Source: Novosphingobium sp. (GTDB taxonomy: Bacteria; Pseudomonadota; Alphaproteobacteria; Sphingomonadales; Sphingomonadaceae). From it: a stretch of 64,000 bases of DNA. The stretch is from contig NZ_JBCNLP010000001.1 of the NCBI RefSeq assembly GCF_039595395.1, positions 496,001 to 560,000 of the forward strand. The letters are read 5' to 3'. The position numbers were made by a program, and so were the translations under genes. The stretch's first letter is position 1. Every line of letters begins with the position of its first letter. Below are positions 30,974-41,347 of the stretch, in pieces. Under the pieces are notes generated by a model that saw nothing but the letters and a program-made list of their open reading frames with translations, was not told the origin of the DNA and searched no databases.

Positions 30974-32497
30974 TTATTTAACTTCGCGCAGCGCGGCCAG
31001 CGCCGAGCGCAGGCTGGCCTGCGTGCCTGCCATATCATCGGCCTGAGCCGCCAGCGCCCGCCCTTGAGCGGCCGCATTGCGCAGCGGCAGCGGAACCGGC
31101 GATTCGTCGTGAGCCTCGGCCTGACCCTCATGCTTGCGCATGGCCAGGGCCAGGCGCTCGATCAACTCGACATGGCTCAGATCGTCGAGCGCGGCCTGGC
31201 CGATGCGTTCCTCGGCATGGGCGCGCGGATGCACCGGCGTGGCGCCGATCATTGTGGCAGGTTCATCCTCGACGGCTGCTTCCAGCTCGGCGGGCTCGGG
31301 CGCGCGGGCGGGCAGGTCGTCCGGGGTCGCCAGATGCAGCGGCGGGCGGATCGGCGTGACCGAGGCGAGATGCGTGTGCAGCCGTTCGGCATCATGGCGC
31401 TTGTTGGCCTGTTCGCGCGCGGTCTGCTGGTCGCGGGCGGCTTGTTGGTCGCGCGCGGCTTGGGCCTGCTGCTCCAGATCGCTGTCGCTGACCAGCGGGG
31501 GCAGGCTCTGCCACGCTTCCTGCGCGGCATCATCCTCGGCCTCATGCGGCGCATGCACGGTGGGCACGGCCATCAGCGGGAAGGGGGTGATGACGGGAAT
31601 GTCGGACAGGGCCTCATGCTCCTGCGCCTCGCTCAGCCCATGGGCTTCGTCCCAGGCCGGAGCAGGATAGGGCGAGAAGGGAGCCTCGCTGATCGGACCG
31701 GCGGGCGGCGGCGGCGGATAGGCGATGGCGCCGGGTGCATAGGGCGCGGGCTCGGCCAGCGCCGGAACGGCGGGCAGCGCCAGCGGCGACACGAAATCGG
31801 GCACGGCGGCGGTGTGACCGGTGGCCATCGCCGGAGCGAAGGCGGGCATCTCGATGGCTGGCGCCGCGATGGCGGGTGCTTCTGCGAAAGCCGGCGCCGC
31901 CGAGGGCATATCCTCGAGGAAAGGCTCGTCGGTGAAGGGCGTGGCGGGCGGCAGTTCGACGGCAAAGGCCTGCGGCTGAATGGGCTCGGCCAGCGCCGGA
32001 ACCTCGGCATAGGCCGAGCGGAAGGTCTCGATCGGATAAGGCTCGCGCTGCGGCTCTTCGTAGGAGCGCGGCGCATCGGCGCGGCCCAGCCCCTCGTCGC
32101 CCAGCTCGGCATGAGCGCTGATCGGCGGGCGGGCGGGATGGTCGGGATGGCGGTCGCGCGAACGCAACTGGAAGCCGCCGTCGCCGTCATGGCGTGCCGG
32201 GCGCAGGATGCGCGCGGCCAGCCAGCCGATGCCGCTGCCCAGAACGGCAAAGCCCAGCGCCACCAGCAGCCTTGCGGTCATCCCCAAGGGCGGGGCGGCG
32301 GCGGGCACGATCAGGTCGAGGCGGGCGGCCATCACCCAGCTTTCCAGCAGCGAGCCGCGAATCGCCAGCGACGACAGGCCGAAAAGTGCGGCGAACCACG
32401 CGACGACAAAGGGGGTGAAGGCCGGGTGTCCGGTCAGGGGCTGGGGTTTTCTGCCACCAAGAAAAGCCTGATCTGCCAAAGCCTGTGTCCCGTCCAT
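30974..32497 (-). CDS. Unrecognised membrane-anchored Ala/Pro/Glu-rich protein
   Basis: 507 residues. Two hydrophobic segments near the N-terminus (about 28-50 and 72-96) are followed by a long low-complexity region rich in Ala, Pro and Glu (about 150-330). A small tandem repeat of an A-A-R-D-Q-Q unit lies at about 345-362, and a more ordered C-terminus contains LDDLSHVELIERLALAMRKHE. It resembles hypothetical proteins of sphingomonads, and I assign no function. It starts 23 nt after the stop of the exosortase-associated glycosyltransferase on the same strand and may be in its operon. Confidence 0.65.
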   Translation of the reverse strand: MDGTQALADQAFLGGRKPQPLTGHPAFTPFVVAWFAALFGLSSLAIRGSLLESWVMAARLDLIVPAAAPPLGMTARLLVALGFAVLGSGIGWLAARILRPARHDGDGGFQLRSRDRHPDHPARPPISAHAELGDEGLGRADAPRSYEEPQREPYPIETFRSAYAEVPALAEPIQPQAFAVELPPATPFTDEPFLEDMPSAAPAFAEAPAIAAPAIEMPAFAPAMATGHTAAVPDFVSPLALPAVPALAEPAPYAPGAIAYPPPPPAGPISEAPFSPYPAPAWDEAHGLSEAQEHEALSDIPVITPFPLMAVPTVHAPHEAEDDAAQEAWQSLPPLVSDSDLEQQAQAARDQQAARDQQTAREQANKRHDAERLHTHLASVTPIRPPLHLATPDDLPARAPEPAELEAAVEDEPATMIGATPVHPRAHAEERIGQAALDDLSHVELIERLALAMRKHEGQAEAHDESPVPLPLRNAAAQGRALAAQADDMAGTQASLRSALAALREVK

Positions 32498-32520
32498 CGC
32501 GCTATGCCATCATTGAGCCA

Positions 32521-33768
32521 TCATGCCGTCTGCAGCCCCTGAGGGCCACTTGCATGGGTGCTATTGTTGCCCGGATCTATCAAGAGTTGGTAAACACCGA
32601 GATAACGAGAAACATTGTGGTGCCAATCGTGGCGCTGCGCAACATGATTGCGCCCGGCGACACGACGATGGTCCCAGTTGGAGCGGTCCGAAAGCAGCCC
32701 GGCCAGTGCCTCGCCGCAGGCTTTCGGGTCGTCGGGCGGGAAAAGCGTACCGGTTTCGCCATCCGCGATTAGCTCGCGATGGCCGCCCACATCGCTGGCC
32801 GCGACCAGCTTGCCCTGCGCCATGGCCTCCAGCGGTTTCAGGGGCGTGACCAGATCGGTGAGTCGGCTTTTTTTGCGCGGATAGGCCATGATGTCGCAGA
32901 GCGCGTAATAACGCTCCACCTCCTGATGTGGCACGCGGCCGACAAAGCGAATCGCCGGCGCCGCCGGGCTGGCCTCGGCCTGAGCGCGCAGGGCTTCCGC
33001 GCGGGGGCCGCCGCCCACCATCAGCAGGCGGGCGTCGGGGTGATGCCCGATCAGCACCGGCATGGCATCGATCAGATCGTCGAGCCCCTCATAATCGTAG
33101 AAACTGCCGATAAAGCCGATGACTGGCCCGCTGCCCAGCCCCAGATCGCGGGCGAAATTCTCGTCGCGCGCGGGCGGATCGCCGAACAGCGTCAGATCGA
33201 CGCCATTGGGCATGATCGTGATGCGTTCCGGCGCATTGCCGCGTGCAACCAGATCCTGCTTCAGCCCCTCGCAGATCGTCACAACGGCATCGGCGCGGCC
33301 GACGACATAATCCTCCAGCTTGCGGGTGAGGTTGTAGCGCAGATTGCCCTCGCGCCCGGTGCCATTGCCCACGGCGGCGTCTTCCCAGAAGGCGCGAATC
33401 TCGTAAACCAGTGGAATACCCAGCCTTTTGGCGGCGCGCAGCCCGGCCAGCCCGCAGAGCGCCGGGGAATGGGCATGCAGCACATCGGGCCGCCATGCCC
33501 GCGCCAGTTCGACGATGGCATCGGCCAGCAGGCCGACTTCACGCCATTCGCGCAGGCCTGCCGGGCCCTTGGCCTCGCCGCGTGTGCGGTGGAAGGTCAG
33601 CCCCTCGGCCTCTTCGGTATCGGGCCCGTCCAGTGTATGACGCAGGCCGGTGATGCCGCGCACCTCCAGCCCCAGCGCCTTTTGCGCGGTCAGGATCGCG
33701 CGCGTGCGAAAGGTGTAGCCGCTGTGCATCGGCAGCGAGTGGTCGAGGATGTGGAGCACGCGGGTCAT
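32521..33768 (-). CDS. Exosortase A (XrtA)/PEP-CTERM-associated glycosyltransferase, GT4
   Basis: 415 residues. The N-terminus RVLHILDHSLPMHSGYTFRT is the characteristic opening of the exosortase-A-associated glycosyltransferase family (TIGR04063-like, from memory). HAHSPALCGLAGLRAAKRLG, YEIRAFWEDAAV, IMPNGVDLTLF and KPLEAMAQGKLVAASDVGGH are GT4 blocks. Its family sits in polysaccharide loci that accompany exosortase systems. It is divergent from the O-ligase-like gene 77 nt away. No exosortase gene is in this window. Confidence 0.85.
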   Translation of the reverse strand: MTRVLHILDHSLPMHSGYTFRTRAILTAQKALGLEVRGITGLRHTLDGPDTEEAEGLTFHRTRGEAKGPAGLREWREVGLLADAIVELARAWRPDVLHAHSPALCGLAGLRAAKRLGIPLVYEIRAFWEDAAVGNGTGREGNLRYNLTRKLEDYVVGRADAVVTICEGLKQDLVARGNAPERITIMPNGVDLTLFGDPPARDENFARDLGLGSGPVIGFIGSFYDYEGLDDLIDAMPVLIGHHPDARLLMVGGGPRAEALRAQAEASPAAPAIRFVGRVPHQEVERYYALCDIMAYPRKKSRLTDLVTPLKPLEAMAQGKLVAASDVGGHRELIADGETGTLFPPDDPKACGEALAGLLSDRSNWDHRRVAGRNHVAQRHDWHHNVSRYLGVYQLLIDPGNNSTHASGPQGLQTA

Positions 33769-33846
33769 GGTTGCGATCTCTAAAATGCGAAGGCTTAACG
33801 CTCCGTCAACCGCTCATCTGCTAGGCATCCGGAGCAAAGTGGCGCC

Positions 33847-34152
33847 ATGGCGCTGGGAGTGTCGCCCGATGGCACGGGCAAGTGCGCAGCAGGATCTCAG
33901 CCTTTGATCGATGATCTGGCCATCGGCATCACGCATCTGCTGCTGGTGATCGCCATCATCCGCCTGCTCTCGCGCGCCGATCTGGACCGCGAACCGCAGC
34001 GCAAGGCGGAGGCCGAATCGCCTTCCGCCACGCCATCGTTGCCGGGTACCCCGTCGTCGCTGCCGGGTGCCCCGCCTCGGGCAGAGGGCGAGCGCAACCG
34101 GGTCGGGGTGATGCGCCTGCCGGGGCTGGGCCGGGGGAACCGGCATGTTTAA
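33847..34152 (+). CDS. Small single-pass membrane protein upstream of the O-ligase
   Basis: 101 residues if the ATG at 33847 is used. A TTG at 33904 with AGGATCT upstream would give 82 residues and may be the true start. One hydrophobic helix (DDLAIGITHLLLVIAIIRLL) is followed by LSRADLD and a Ser/Pro/Glu-rich tail. The stop overlaps the start of the O-ligase gene by 8 nt, suggesting coupling. No known family. The helix and the overlap are the main support. Confidence 0.5.
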   Translation: MALGVSPDGTGKCAAGSQPLIDDLAIGITHLLLVIAIIRLLSRADLDREPQRKAEAESPSATPSLPGTPSSLPGAPPRAEGERNRVGVMRLPGLGRGNRHV

Positions 34153-35512
34153 CCTGCTGCTGGCGCTTTTCGCGCTGTACCTCATCGCCATGGGGCTGCG
34201 GCGGCCCTTCATCTGGGTACTGTTCTATCTGTGGGTCGATATTCTGGCGCCGCAGAAGATGCCCTTCGCGCAGCTTGCCGCCATTCCCATCTCGCTGGTG
34301 GCCTTTGTGCTGGCCCTGGTGGGCTGGGCGATGTTCGATGACAAGCAGAACGTCCGCTTCTCCTTCCGTCAGGTCCTGATGCTGATGCTGCTGATCTATT
34401 GCGGCATCAGCACCCAGACCGCCGATTTCCCCGATGCGGCGGCGGGCAAGTGGGACTGGGTGTGGAAGGCGCTGGTCTTCGCCATCTTCCTGCCGCTGAC
34501 GCTGACCACCCGCCTGAGGCTGGAGGCCGCCGCGCTGGTGATGGTGCTTTCCGCCGGAGCAATCATCATCGATGGCGGGCTGAAAACGCTGGGCGGCGGC
34601 GGCGGCTATGGCGAGCTGAAGCTGTTCATCAACGACAACACCGGGCTGTATGAAGGCTCGATCCTCTCCTGCGTGGCGGTCTCGCTGATCCCACTGGCGC
34701 TGTGGCTGGCGAAGGAAAGCACGGTCTTTCCGCCCGAATGGCGCACGCGGCTTTTCGCGCTGGGGCTCTCCTTCGCGGCCCTGCTGATCCCCGTCGGCAC
34801 CGAGGCGCGTACCGGGCTGATGTGCGCGGGCCTGCTGGCGATCCTGATGCTGCGCTCGGCCAAGAACCGCATGCTCTACATCGGGCTGATGGCGGTGGCG
34901 GCGGTGATCGCCATTCCCTTCCTGCCGCACAGCTTCACCGCGCGCATGAACACCATCGAGAACAACAAGGCCGACGAATCGGCGGCCACCCGTCTGGCCG
35001 TCTGGGCCTGGACTCTGGGCTATGCCGCCGATCATCCCTTCGGCGGCGGTTTCGAGGTCTATCGCGCCAACAAGCTGGTGATCAACACGCAGGACACCTC
35101 GGCGGGCGGCGGCGGGGTGACCACCGTGCAATCGACCCAGACCAAGGATCAGGGCCGCGCCTTCCACTCCTCCTATTTCGAGATGCTGGGCGAACAGGGC
35201 TGGCCCGGCCTGATCCTGTGGCTGACCCTGCAGATCAGCGGCATCCTGCAGCTTGAGGGCGTGCAGCGGCGGCTGAGGAAATCCACCGATCCGGGCGACC
35301 GCAAGGATTACGGCATGGCCGTCGCCCTGCAGCAGGGGCATATCACCTATCTGCTGGGCGCGGCCTTTGTGGGCATCGCCTTCCAGCCCTTCGTCTATAT
35401 GCTGATCGGCCTGCAGATCGCGCTGGTGAGGCAGGTGAATGACCGGCGCCATCCTGCGCCTGCCGGGGCGCCGGGCATGCGGATGCAGGCGGCTTCGCTG
35501 CGCGCGGGCTAG
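34145..35512 (+). CDS. Exosortase A-associated O-glycosylation ligase / Wzy-like membrane protein
   Basis: 455 residues with about 10-12 hydrophobic segments. The N-terminal RRPFIWVLFYLWVDILAPQK and the loop block RMNTIENNKADESAATR followed by HPFGGGFEVYRAN match the putative O-glycosylation ligase group linked to exosortase A (TIGR03097-like, from memory). Such proteins are expected to polymerise or ligate sugar chains on the periplasmic side of the inner membrane. Together with the divergent glycosyltransferase it marks part of an exosortase-type polysaccharide system; the sorting enzyme itself is not in view. Confidence 0.85.
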   Translation: MFNLLLALFALYLIAMGLRRPFIWVLFYLWVDILAPQKMPFAQLAAIPISLVAFVLALVGWAMFDDKQNVRFSFRQVLMLMLLIYCGISTQTADFPDAAAGKWDWVWKALVFAIFLPLTLTTRLRLEAAALVMVLSAGAIIIDGGLKTLGGGGGYGELKLFINDNTGLYEGSILSCVAVSLIPLALWLAKESTVFPPEWRTRLFALGLSFAALLIPVGTEARTGLMCAGLLAILMLRSAKNRMLYIGLMAVAAVIAIPFLPHSFTARMNTIENNKADESAATRLAVWAWTLGYAADHPFGGGFEVYRANKLVINTQDTSAGGGGVTTVQSTQTKDQGRAFHSSYFEMLGEQGWPGLILWLTLQISGILQLEGVQRRLRKSTDPGDRKDYGMAVALQQGHITYLLGAAFVGIAFQPFVYMLIGLQIALVRQVNDRRHPAPAGAPGMRMQAASLRAG

Positions 35513-35561
35513 GTTCCAGCCTCTTGCCAAGCGCGGCAGGCAGGCCCACAGCGCGGCCACC

Positions 35562-36713
35562 ATGTCTGCCCTTAACGAAGATGCCGTCATCGTCGCGGTC
35601 GCGCGCACGCCGATTGGCCGTGCATTTCGCGGCGGTCTGGCCGCGATCCACCCCGTCACGCTGGGCGCCCATGCCATCGCCGCCGCCGTCGAGCGCGCGG
35701 GCGTCCCCGGCGAGGCAATCGAGGATGTGATCTGGGGCGCGGCCATGCTTCAGGGCGGGCAGTGCCCCAACCTTGGGCGCCTTGCCGCCCTGCGCGCGGG
35801 TCTGCCTCACAGCGTGCCGGGCATGAGCATCGACCGCCAATGCGCCTCGGGCCTCGCCGCCATCGCCATCGCCGCGCGCACCATCCGCGCCGGAGACGCG
35901 CAGGTGCTGGTGGCGGGCGGACAGGACTCGATCAGCCAGATCCAGACCGGCGCCTTCCGCTACGACCCCGATCCCGCCCTGCTGGCCACGCACCCCGGCG
36001 CGGGCATGATGATGATCGACACCGCCCAGACCGTCGCCGCCCGCCACGATGTCACCCGCGCGGCAATGGACGCCTATGCGCTCGCCTCGCACCGCAAGGC
36101 CGCCGCCGCTCGGGAGGCCGGCGCCTTCGATGCCGAGATCGTGCCCGTCCGCCTGCCCGATGGTCGCCTGATCGAGCGCGACGAGGGCGTCCGCCCCGGC
36201 ACGTCGCTCGGCGCTCTGGCCCGGCTCAGCCCGGCGGCCGGCACCGATGCGCTGACGGCGGGCAATTCCAGCCCGCTTTCCGATGGCGCCGCCGCCGTGG
36301 TGATGATGAGCGCCACCGCCGCCCGCGCGCACGGATTGGTGCCGCTGGGGCGTTTCAAGGGCATGGTGTCAGTGGGCACAGCGCCCGAAGACATGGTGCT
36401 GGGCCCCATCGCTGCCGTTCCCCGCCTGCTGGAGCGCCACGGGTTGACCATGGACGACATCGGTCTGTGGGAGCTGAACGAGGCCTTCGCCGTGCAGGCG
36501 ATCCTCTGCCGCGATGCGCTCGGCATCCCCGAAGAGCGGCTCAATGTGAATGGCGGGGCGCTGGCTCTGGGGCACCCCTATGGCATGACCGGGGCGCGGC
36601 TGGTGATGCATGCGCTGATCGAGGGGCGGCGGCGCGGGGTGCGTCACGCCGTGGTGACGATGTGTGTCGGCGGGGGGCAGGGGGTGGCTGCGCTTTTGGA
36701 GGTAGAGGAATAA
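35562..36713 (+). CDS. Thiolase (acetyl-CoA C-acyltransferase)
   Basis: 383 residues from the ATG at 35562. Active-site Cys94 in IDRQCASGLAA; NEAFAVQ and GGALALGHPYGMTGAR with the catalytic His; second Cys in CVGGGQGVA near the C-terminus. It condenses or cleaves acyl-CoAs. Its role could be beta-oxidation or supply of acetoacetyl-CoA for PHA; the phaZ gene is about 1.2 kb away, but no phaB or phaC is seen. It starts 49 nt after the ligase gene and is followed by family A copy 4 only 4 nt beyond the stop. Confidence 0.92.
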   Translation: MSALNEDAVIVAVARTPIGRAFRGGLAAIHPVTLGAHAIAAAVERAGVPGEAIEDVIWGAAMLQGGQCPNLGRLAALRAGLPHSVPGMSIDRQCASGLAAIAIAARTIRAGDAQVLVAGGQDSISQIQTGAFRYDPDPALLATHPGAGMMMIDTAQTVAARHDVTRAAMDAYALASHRKAAAAREAGAFDAEIVPVRLPDGRLIERDEGVRPGTSLGALARLSPAAGTDALTAGNSSPLSDGAAAVVMMSATAARAHGLVPLGRFKGMVSVGTAPEDMVLGPIAAVPRLLERHGLTMDDIGLWELNEAFAVQAILCRDALGIPEERLNVNGGALALGHPYGMTGARLVMHALIEGRRRGVRHAVVTMCVGGGQGVAALLEVEE

Positions 36714-36717
36714 GAAG

Positions 36718-36935
36718 ATGCGAGGGGGTTACCCCCTCGCGCTCCCATGACGTCTTCCGACGATAGGACAGGGGAGCCGAAATGCTGCGCCCCACCTCTC
36801 CACCTGCGCCAACTAAGGCGCCGCAAGCATTCAATTCCTCAATTCCTGCCTGCGGCGCGGCAAACCGGGCGCAAGGCCGAACCCGATGCGCCACGCAGAC
36901 ATTAAAGGGAGCGCGAGGGTGTAACACCCTCGCAT
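36718..36935 (-). repeat. Family A intergenic repeat, copy 4 (218 bp, inverted)
   Basis: Opposite orientation to copies 1-3. The hairpin nearest the thiolase is GCGAGGGGG-TTA-CCCCCTCGC, and the far hairpin is GCGAGGGTG-TAA-CACCCTCGC. The central arms GCGCCGCAAGC/GCCTGCGGCGC have one mismatch. It begins 4 nt after the thiolase stop. Confidence 0.9.
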
Positions 36936-37129
36936 TGATTCCTTCCCCCTTGAATCCCGCCCGCTCAACCTTGTTCGGTAAATCAACCGTACATCTTACG
37001 CTTTCCACTGGGGGAAGCAGGCTCTATGCCCCATGCGCCCCGATTCCCGCGCCGCCCTTGCTCCACATCAGGCGGCCATGAAAGGTTCGACCGATTAGCC
37101 TGCCCGTCTCTTTTGCCGGACAACGCCGC

Positions 37130-37861
37130 TTGCGTGATCGCACCGTGTCGGCGCTGCTATCGCTGGCGATTTTGCTGCTGTTTGCGCTGGTTCTGCTGGA
37201 GCTGGGCGTGGTGGGGCCGGGTTCGGGGCCGGGCCAGGGGCATCTGGTTTCGCTGAGCCTGTCGCAGGATCAGGAGCAGAAGAAGACTCCGCAGGCGCCG
37301 CAGAAGACCGAGGTCGCGCATAACACGCCTGTGGCGCAGCGCCCGCCAGCGCCCTTGCAGAAGCCCGAGGAGAATGTCCCGCCGCCTCCACCTGCGCCGG
37401 TGACGCCCGGCTTCATCCATATGAGCCACGAGGAGATGGCCTCCTCCGACATCGGCAAGATGCCCAAGGTGGCCAGCAATGGCGGCGGGGGCAATGGCGG
37501 TGGTGGCGGTTCGGGCGGGGGTCAGGGCGCGGGCAATGGTCCGGGCGGGGTGCATCTCTATCCGGCGCGCTGGTATCGCGAGCCGACCGATGCCGAGATG
37601 GGCCCCTATCTGAAGGGCGAGCGGCCCTTTGGCGCCTATGCGGTGATCGCCTGCCGCACCATCGACCATTACCATGTCGAGGACTGTCAGGAGCTGGAGG
37701 AAAGCCCGCGCGGCTCTGGTCTGGCGCGAGGTCTGCGTCAGGCGGCGTGGCAGTTCCTGGTATGGCCGCCGCGCGTGAACGGCAAGCCGCAGGTGGGTGA
37801 GTGGGTGAGCATCCGCTTCGACTTCACCCGGCGCGGGGGCGGCGGTTCGGACGGGCAGTAA
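37130..37861 (+). CDS. TonB-like (energy transducer) protein with Gly-rich linker
   Basis: 243 residues if the TTG at 37130 is the start; no better start was found after the in-frame stop at 37079, although a GTG at 37145 is possible. One N-terminal membrane helix (about 8-27) is followed by a Pro/Gln/Lys-rich periplasmic spacer, a pure Gly/Asn/Ser linker (about 123-145), and a C-terminal domain with ACRTIDHYHVEDCQ, LEESPRGSGLARG and a VWPPRVNG block, similar to the TonB C-terminal fold. It probably couples the inner membrane to an outer membrane partner. It differs from the standard TonB at 58243. Confidence 0.65.
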   Translation: MRDRTVSALLSLAILLLFALVLLELGVVGPGSGPGQGHLVSLSLSQDQEQKKTPQAPQKTEVAHNTPVAQRPPAPLQKPEENVPPPPPAPVTPGFIHMSHEEMASSDIGKMPKVASNGGGGNGGGGGSGGGQGAGNGPGGVHLYPARWYREPTDAEMGPYLKGERPFGAYAVIACRTIDHYHVEDCQELEESPRGSGLARGLRQAAWQFLVWPPRVNGKPQVGEWVSIRFDFTRRGGGGSDGQ

Positions 37862-37910
37862 GGGAACGGGCGAAGCGCGGTTTTCCTCGCGCCCCGCCCG
37901 GTGATCCCTT

Positions 37911-39200
37911 TTACTTGACCGCCTTGATCCGGCTGCGCGGAGCGGTGGCCGAAGCCGGCGCTGATGCGCTGGCGGGTTCGCCGCCATGGGTCTTCATCCA
38001 GCCTTCCACCACCGGGGCGATGATGGTGCGCCATTTCGAGCCGTTGAAGATGCCGTAATGGCCGACCTTCTCCACCAGCAGATAGCGCTTCTGGCTCTCG
38101 GCAAGGCCCGGCGTCAGCTTGAGCGAGGCACGCGTCTGGCCGATGCCCGAGATATCGTCGCGCTCGCCTTCCACGGCCAGCAGGGCGGTGTCGGTGATCG
38201 CGCCCAGATCGATGCGCTCGCCGCGATGGACGAACTCGCCCTTGGGCAGCGAATGCTTCTGGAACACATGCTCGATGGTCTGGAGGTAGAATTCCGCCGT
38301 CATGTCGCAGACGCTGCGGTATTCCTCATAGAAGGCCTTGGAGCTGTTGGCGCCTTCGCCGTCGCCATCGACCAGGTGGCGGAACATCTGCCAGTGGCTC
38401 ATCAGATGGGTCTGCAGGTTCATCGAGATGAAGCCCGCGAGCTGCAGGAAGCCGGGGTAAACCTTGCGGCCCGCGCCGGGGTAATGCAGCGGCACGGTGG
38501 CGATCACCGCGTTCTGGAACCAGGCGAGGGGACGGTCGGTGGCGACGTCATTGACGCTGGTGGGCGCCTCGCGCGTGTCGATCGGGCCGCCCATCAGGGT
38601 CAGCGTGCGGGGGCGGGCGGGATGCTTGTTGGCGCCCATCACCGCCGTGGCGGCCAGCGCGGGCACGCTGGGCTGGCAGACCGCCAGCATATGCGCGCCG
38701 GGGCCGATATGTTCGAGATAACCGATCAGATAGTCGATGTAATCGTCGAGGTCGAAGCTGCCGGCCTCACCGGGCACCATCTTCGCATCGGCCCAGTCGG
38801 TGATGTAGACCACCGAGCGTTCCATCATGCGCGCCACCGTGCCGCGCAGCAGCGTGGCATAGTGCCCGCTCATCGGCGCGACGATCAGCAGGCGCGGGGC
38901 GTCCTCCGGCAGGCCGTCATGGGTGAAGCGCAGCAGATTGCCGAAGGGGCGGTGCTGCACGATGGCTTCGACGACCGGATGCTCCTTGCCGTCGACGGTG
39001 ATCGTCTCGATGTCGAAGGTGGGCTTGCCGCGCGGCATGGCGGCATGGGCGAAGACGTCCAGCGCGCTGGCGATCACCGGGCCCATGCCCAGAAGCGAGG
39101 GGCCGATGGAGGGATTCGTGACAGTTTCGGCCATCACCGAGGCCCAGGCACTGGCGCCCGACAGCAAGCTGCGCTGCATTTCATAAATATTATAAAGCAT
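37911..39200 (-). CDS. phaZ: Intracellular polyhydroxyalkanoate depolymerase
   Basis: 429 residues from the ATG at 39200, opening MLYNIYEMQRSLLSG as in PhaZ proteins. It hydrolyses stored PHB. Catalytic residues by comparison with the Ralstonia enzyme: Cys175 in AVCQPSVPA, Asp348 in GERDDISG and His381 in KVGHYGIFNG; the Asp-to-His distance of 33 matches. A short Ala/Ser/Pro-rich tail is at the C-terminus. It is divergent from the ABC exporter, with a perfect 24-bp palindrome between them. Confidence 0.93.
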   Translation of the reverse strand: MLYNIYEMQRSLLSGASAWASVMAETVTNPSIGPSLLGMGPVIASALDVFAHAAMPRGKPTFDIETITVDGKEHPVVEAIVQHRPFGNLLRFTHDGLPEDAPRLLIVAPMSGHYATLLRGTVARMMERSVVYITDWADAKMVPGEAGSFDLDDYIDYLIGYLEHIGPGAHMLAVCQPSVPALAATAVMGANKHPARPRTLTLMGGPIDTREAPTSVNDVATDRPLAWFQNAVIATVPLHYPGAGRKVYPGFLQLAGFISMNLQTHLMSHWQMFRHLVDGDGEGANSSKAFYEEYRSVCDMTAEFYLQTIEHVFQKHSLPKGEFVHRGERIDLGAITDTALLAVEGERDDISGIGQTRASLKLTPGLAESQKRYLLVEKVGHYGIFNGSKWRTIIAPVVEGWMKTHGGEPASASAPASATAPRSRIKAVK

Positions 39201-39316
39201 TGGCACTTTCCTGCATGCCGGCCAGGGCGATCCGGCGGGCGGTCTTGCTGCCGCTTGACATGAGATGTGGGACCGATTGCGCCATGTTGCAATGCACAAA
39301 GGTGTCGCGCCGAACG

Positions 39317-39340
39317 ATTTTACGCGATCGCGCGTAAAAT
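39317..39340. promoter_or_regulatory. Perfect palindrome between phaZ and ABC exporter genes
   Basis: Arms ATTTTACGCG (39317-39326) and CGCGTAAAAT (39331-39340) around ATCG. It lies 117 nt upstream of phaZ and 76 nt upstream of the exporter start. This is the size and symmetry of a dimeric repressor site. No regulator gene is adjacent, so the controlling protein is unknown. Confidence 0.6.
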
Positions 39341-39415
39341 TAACGGCGCATTCCTTGGCCCTGTTTGATCGCGCGCCATTCCATCGGCCCCGGAAATGTT
39401 TTAGGGGCTCGGGCC

Positions 39416-41283
<1,868 letters not shown>

Positions 41284-41347
41284 CGGTGATTCGGGGCGCA
41301 GGCCCATTTGCTCCCTGTCTTCCTCTCCCCCATAGGAAAGCTGCTCC

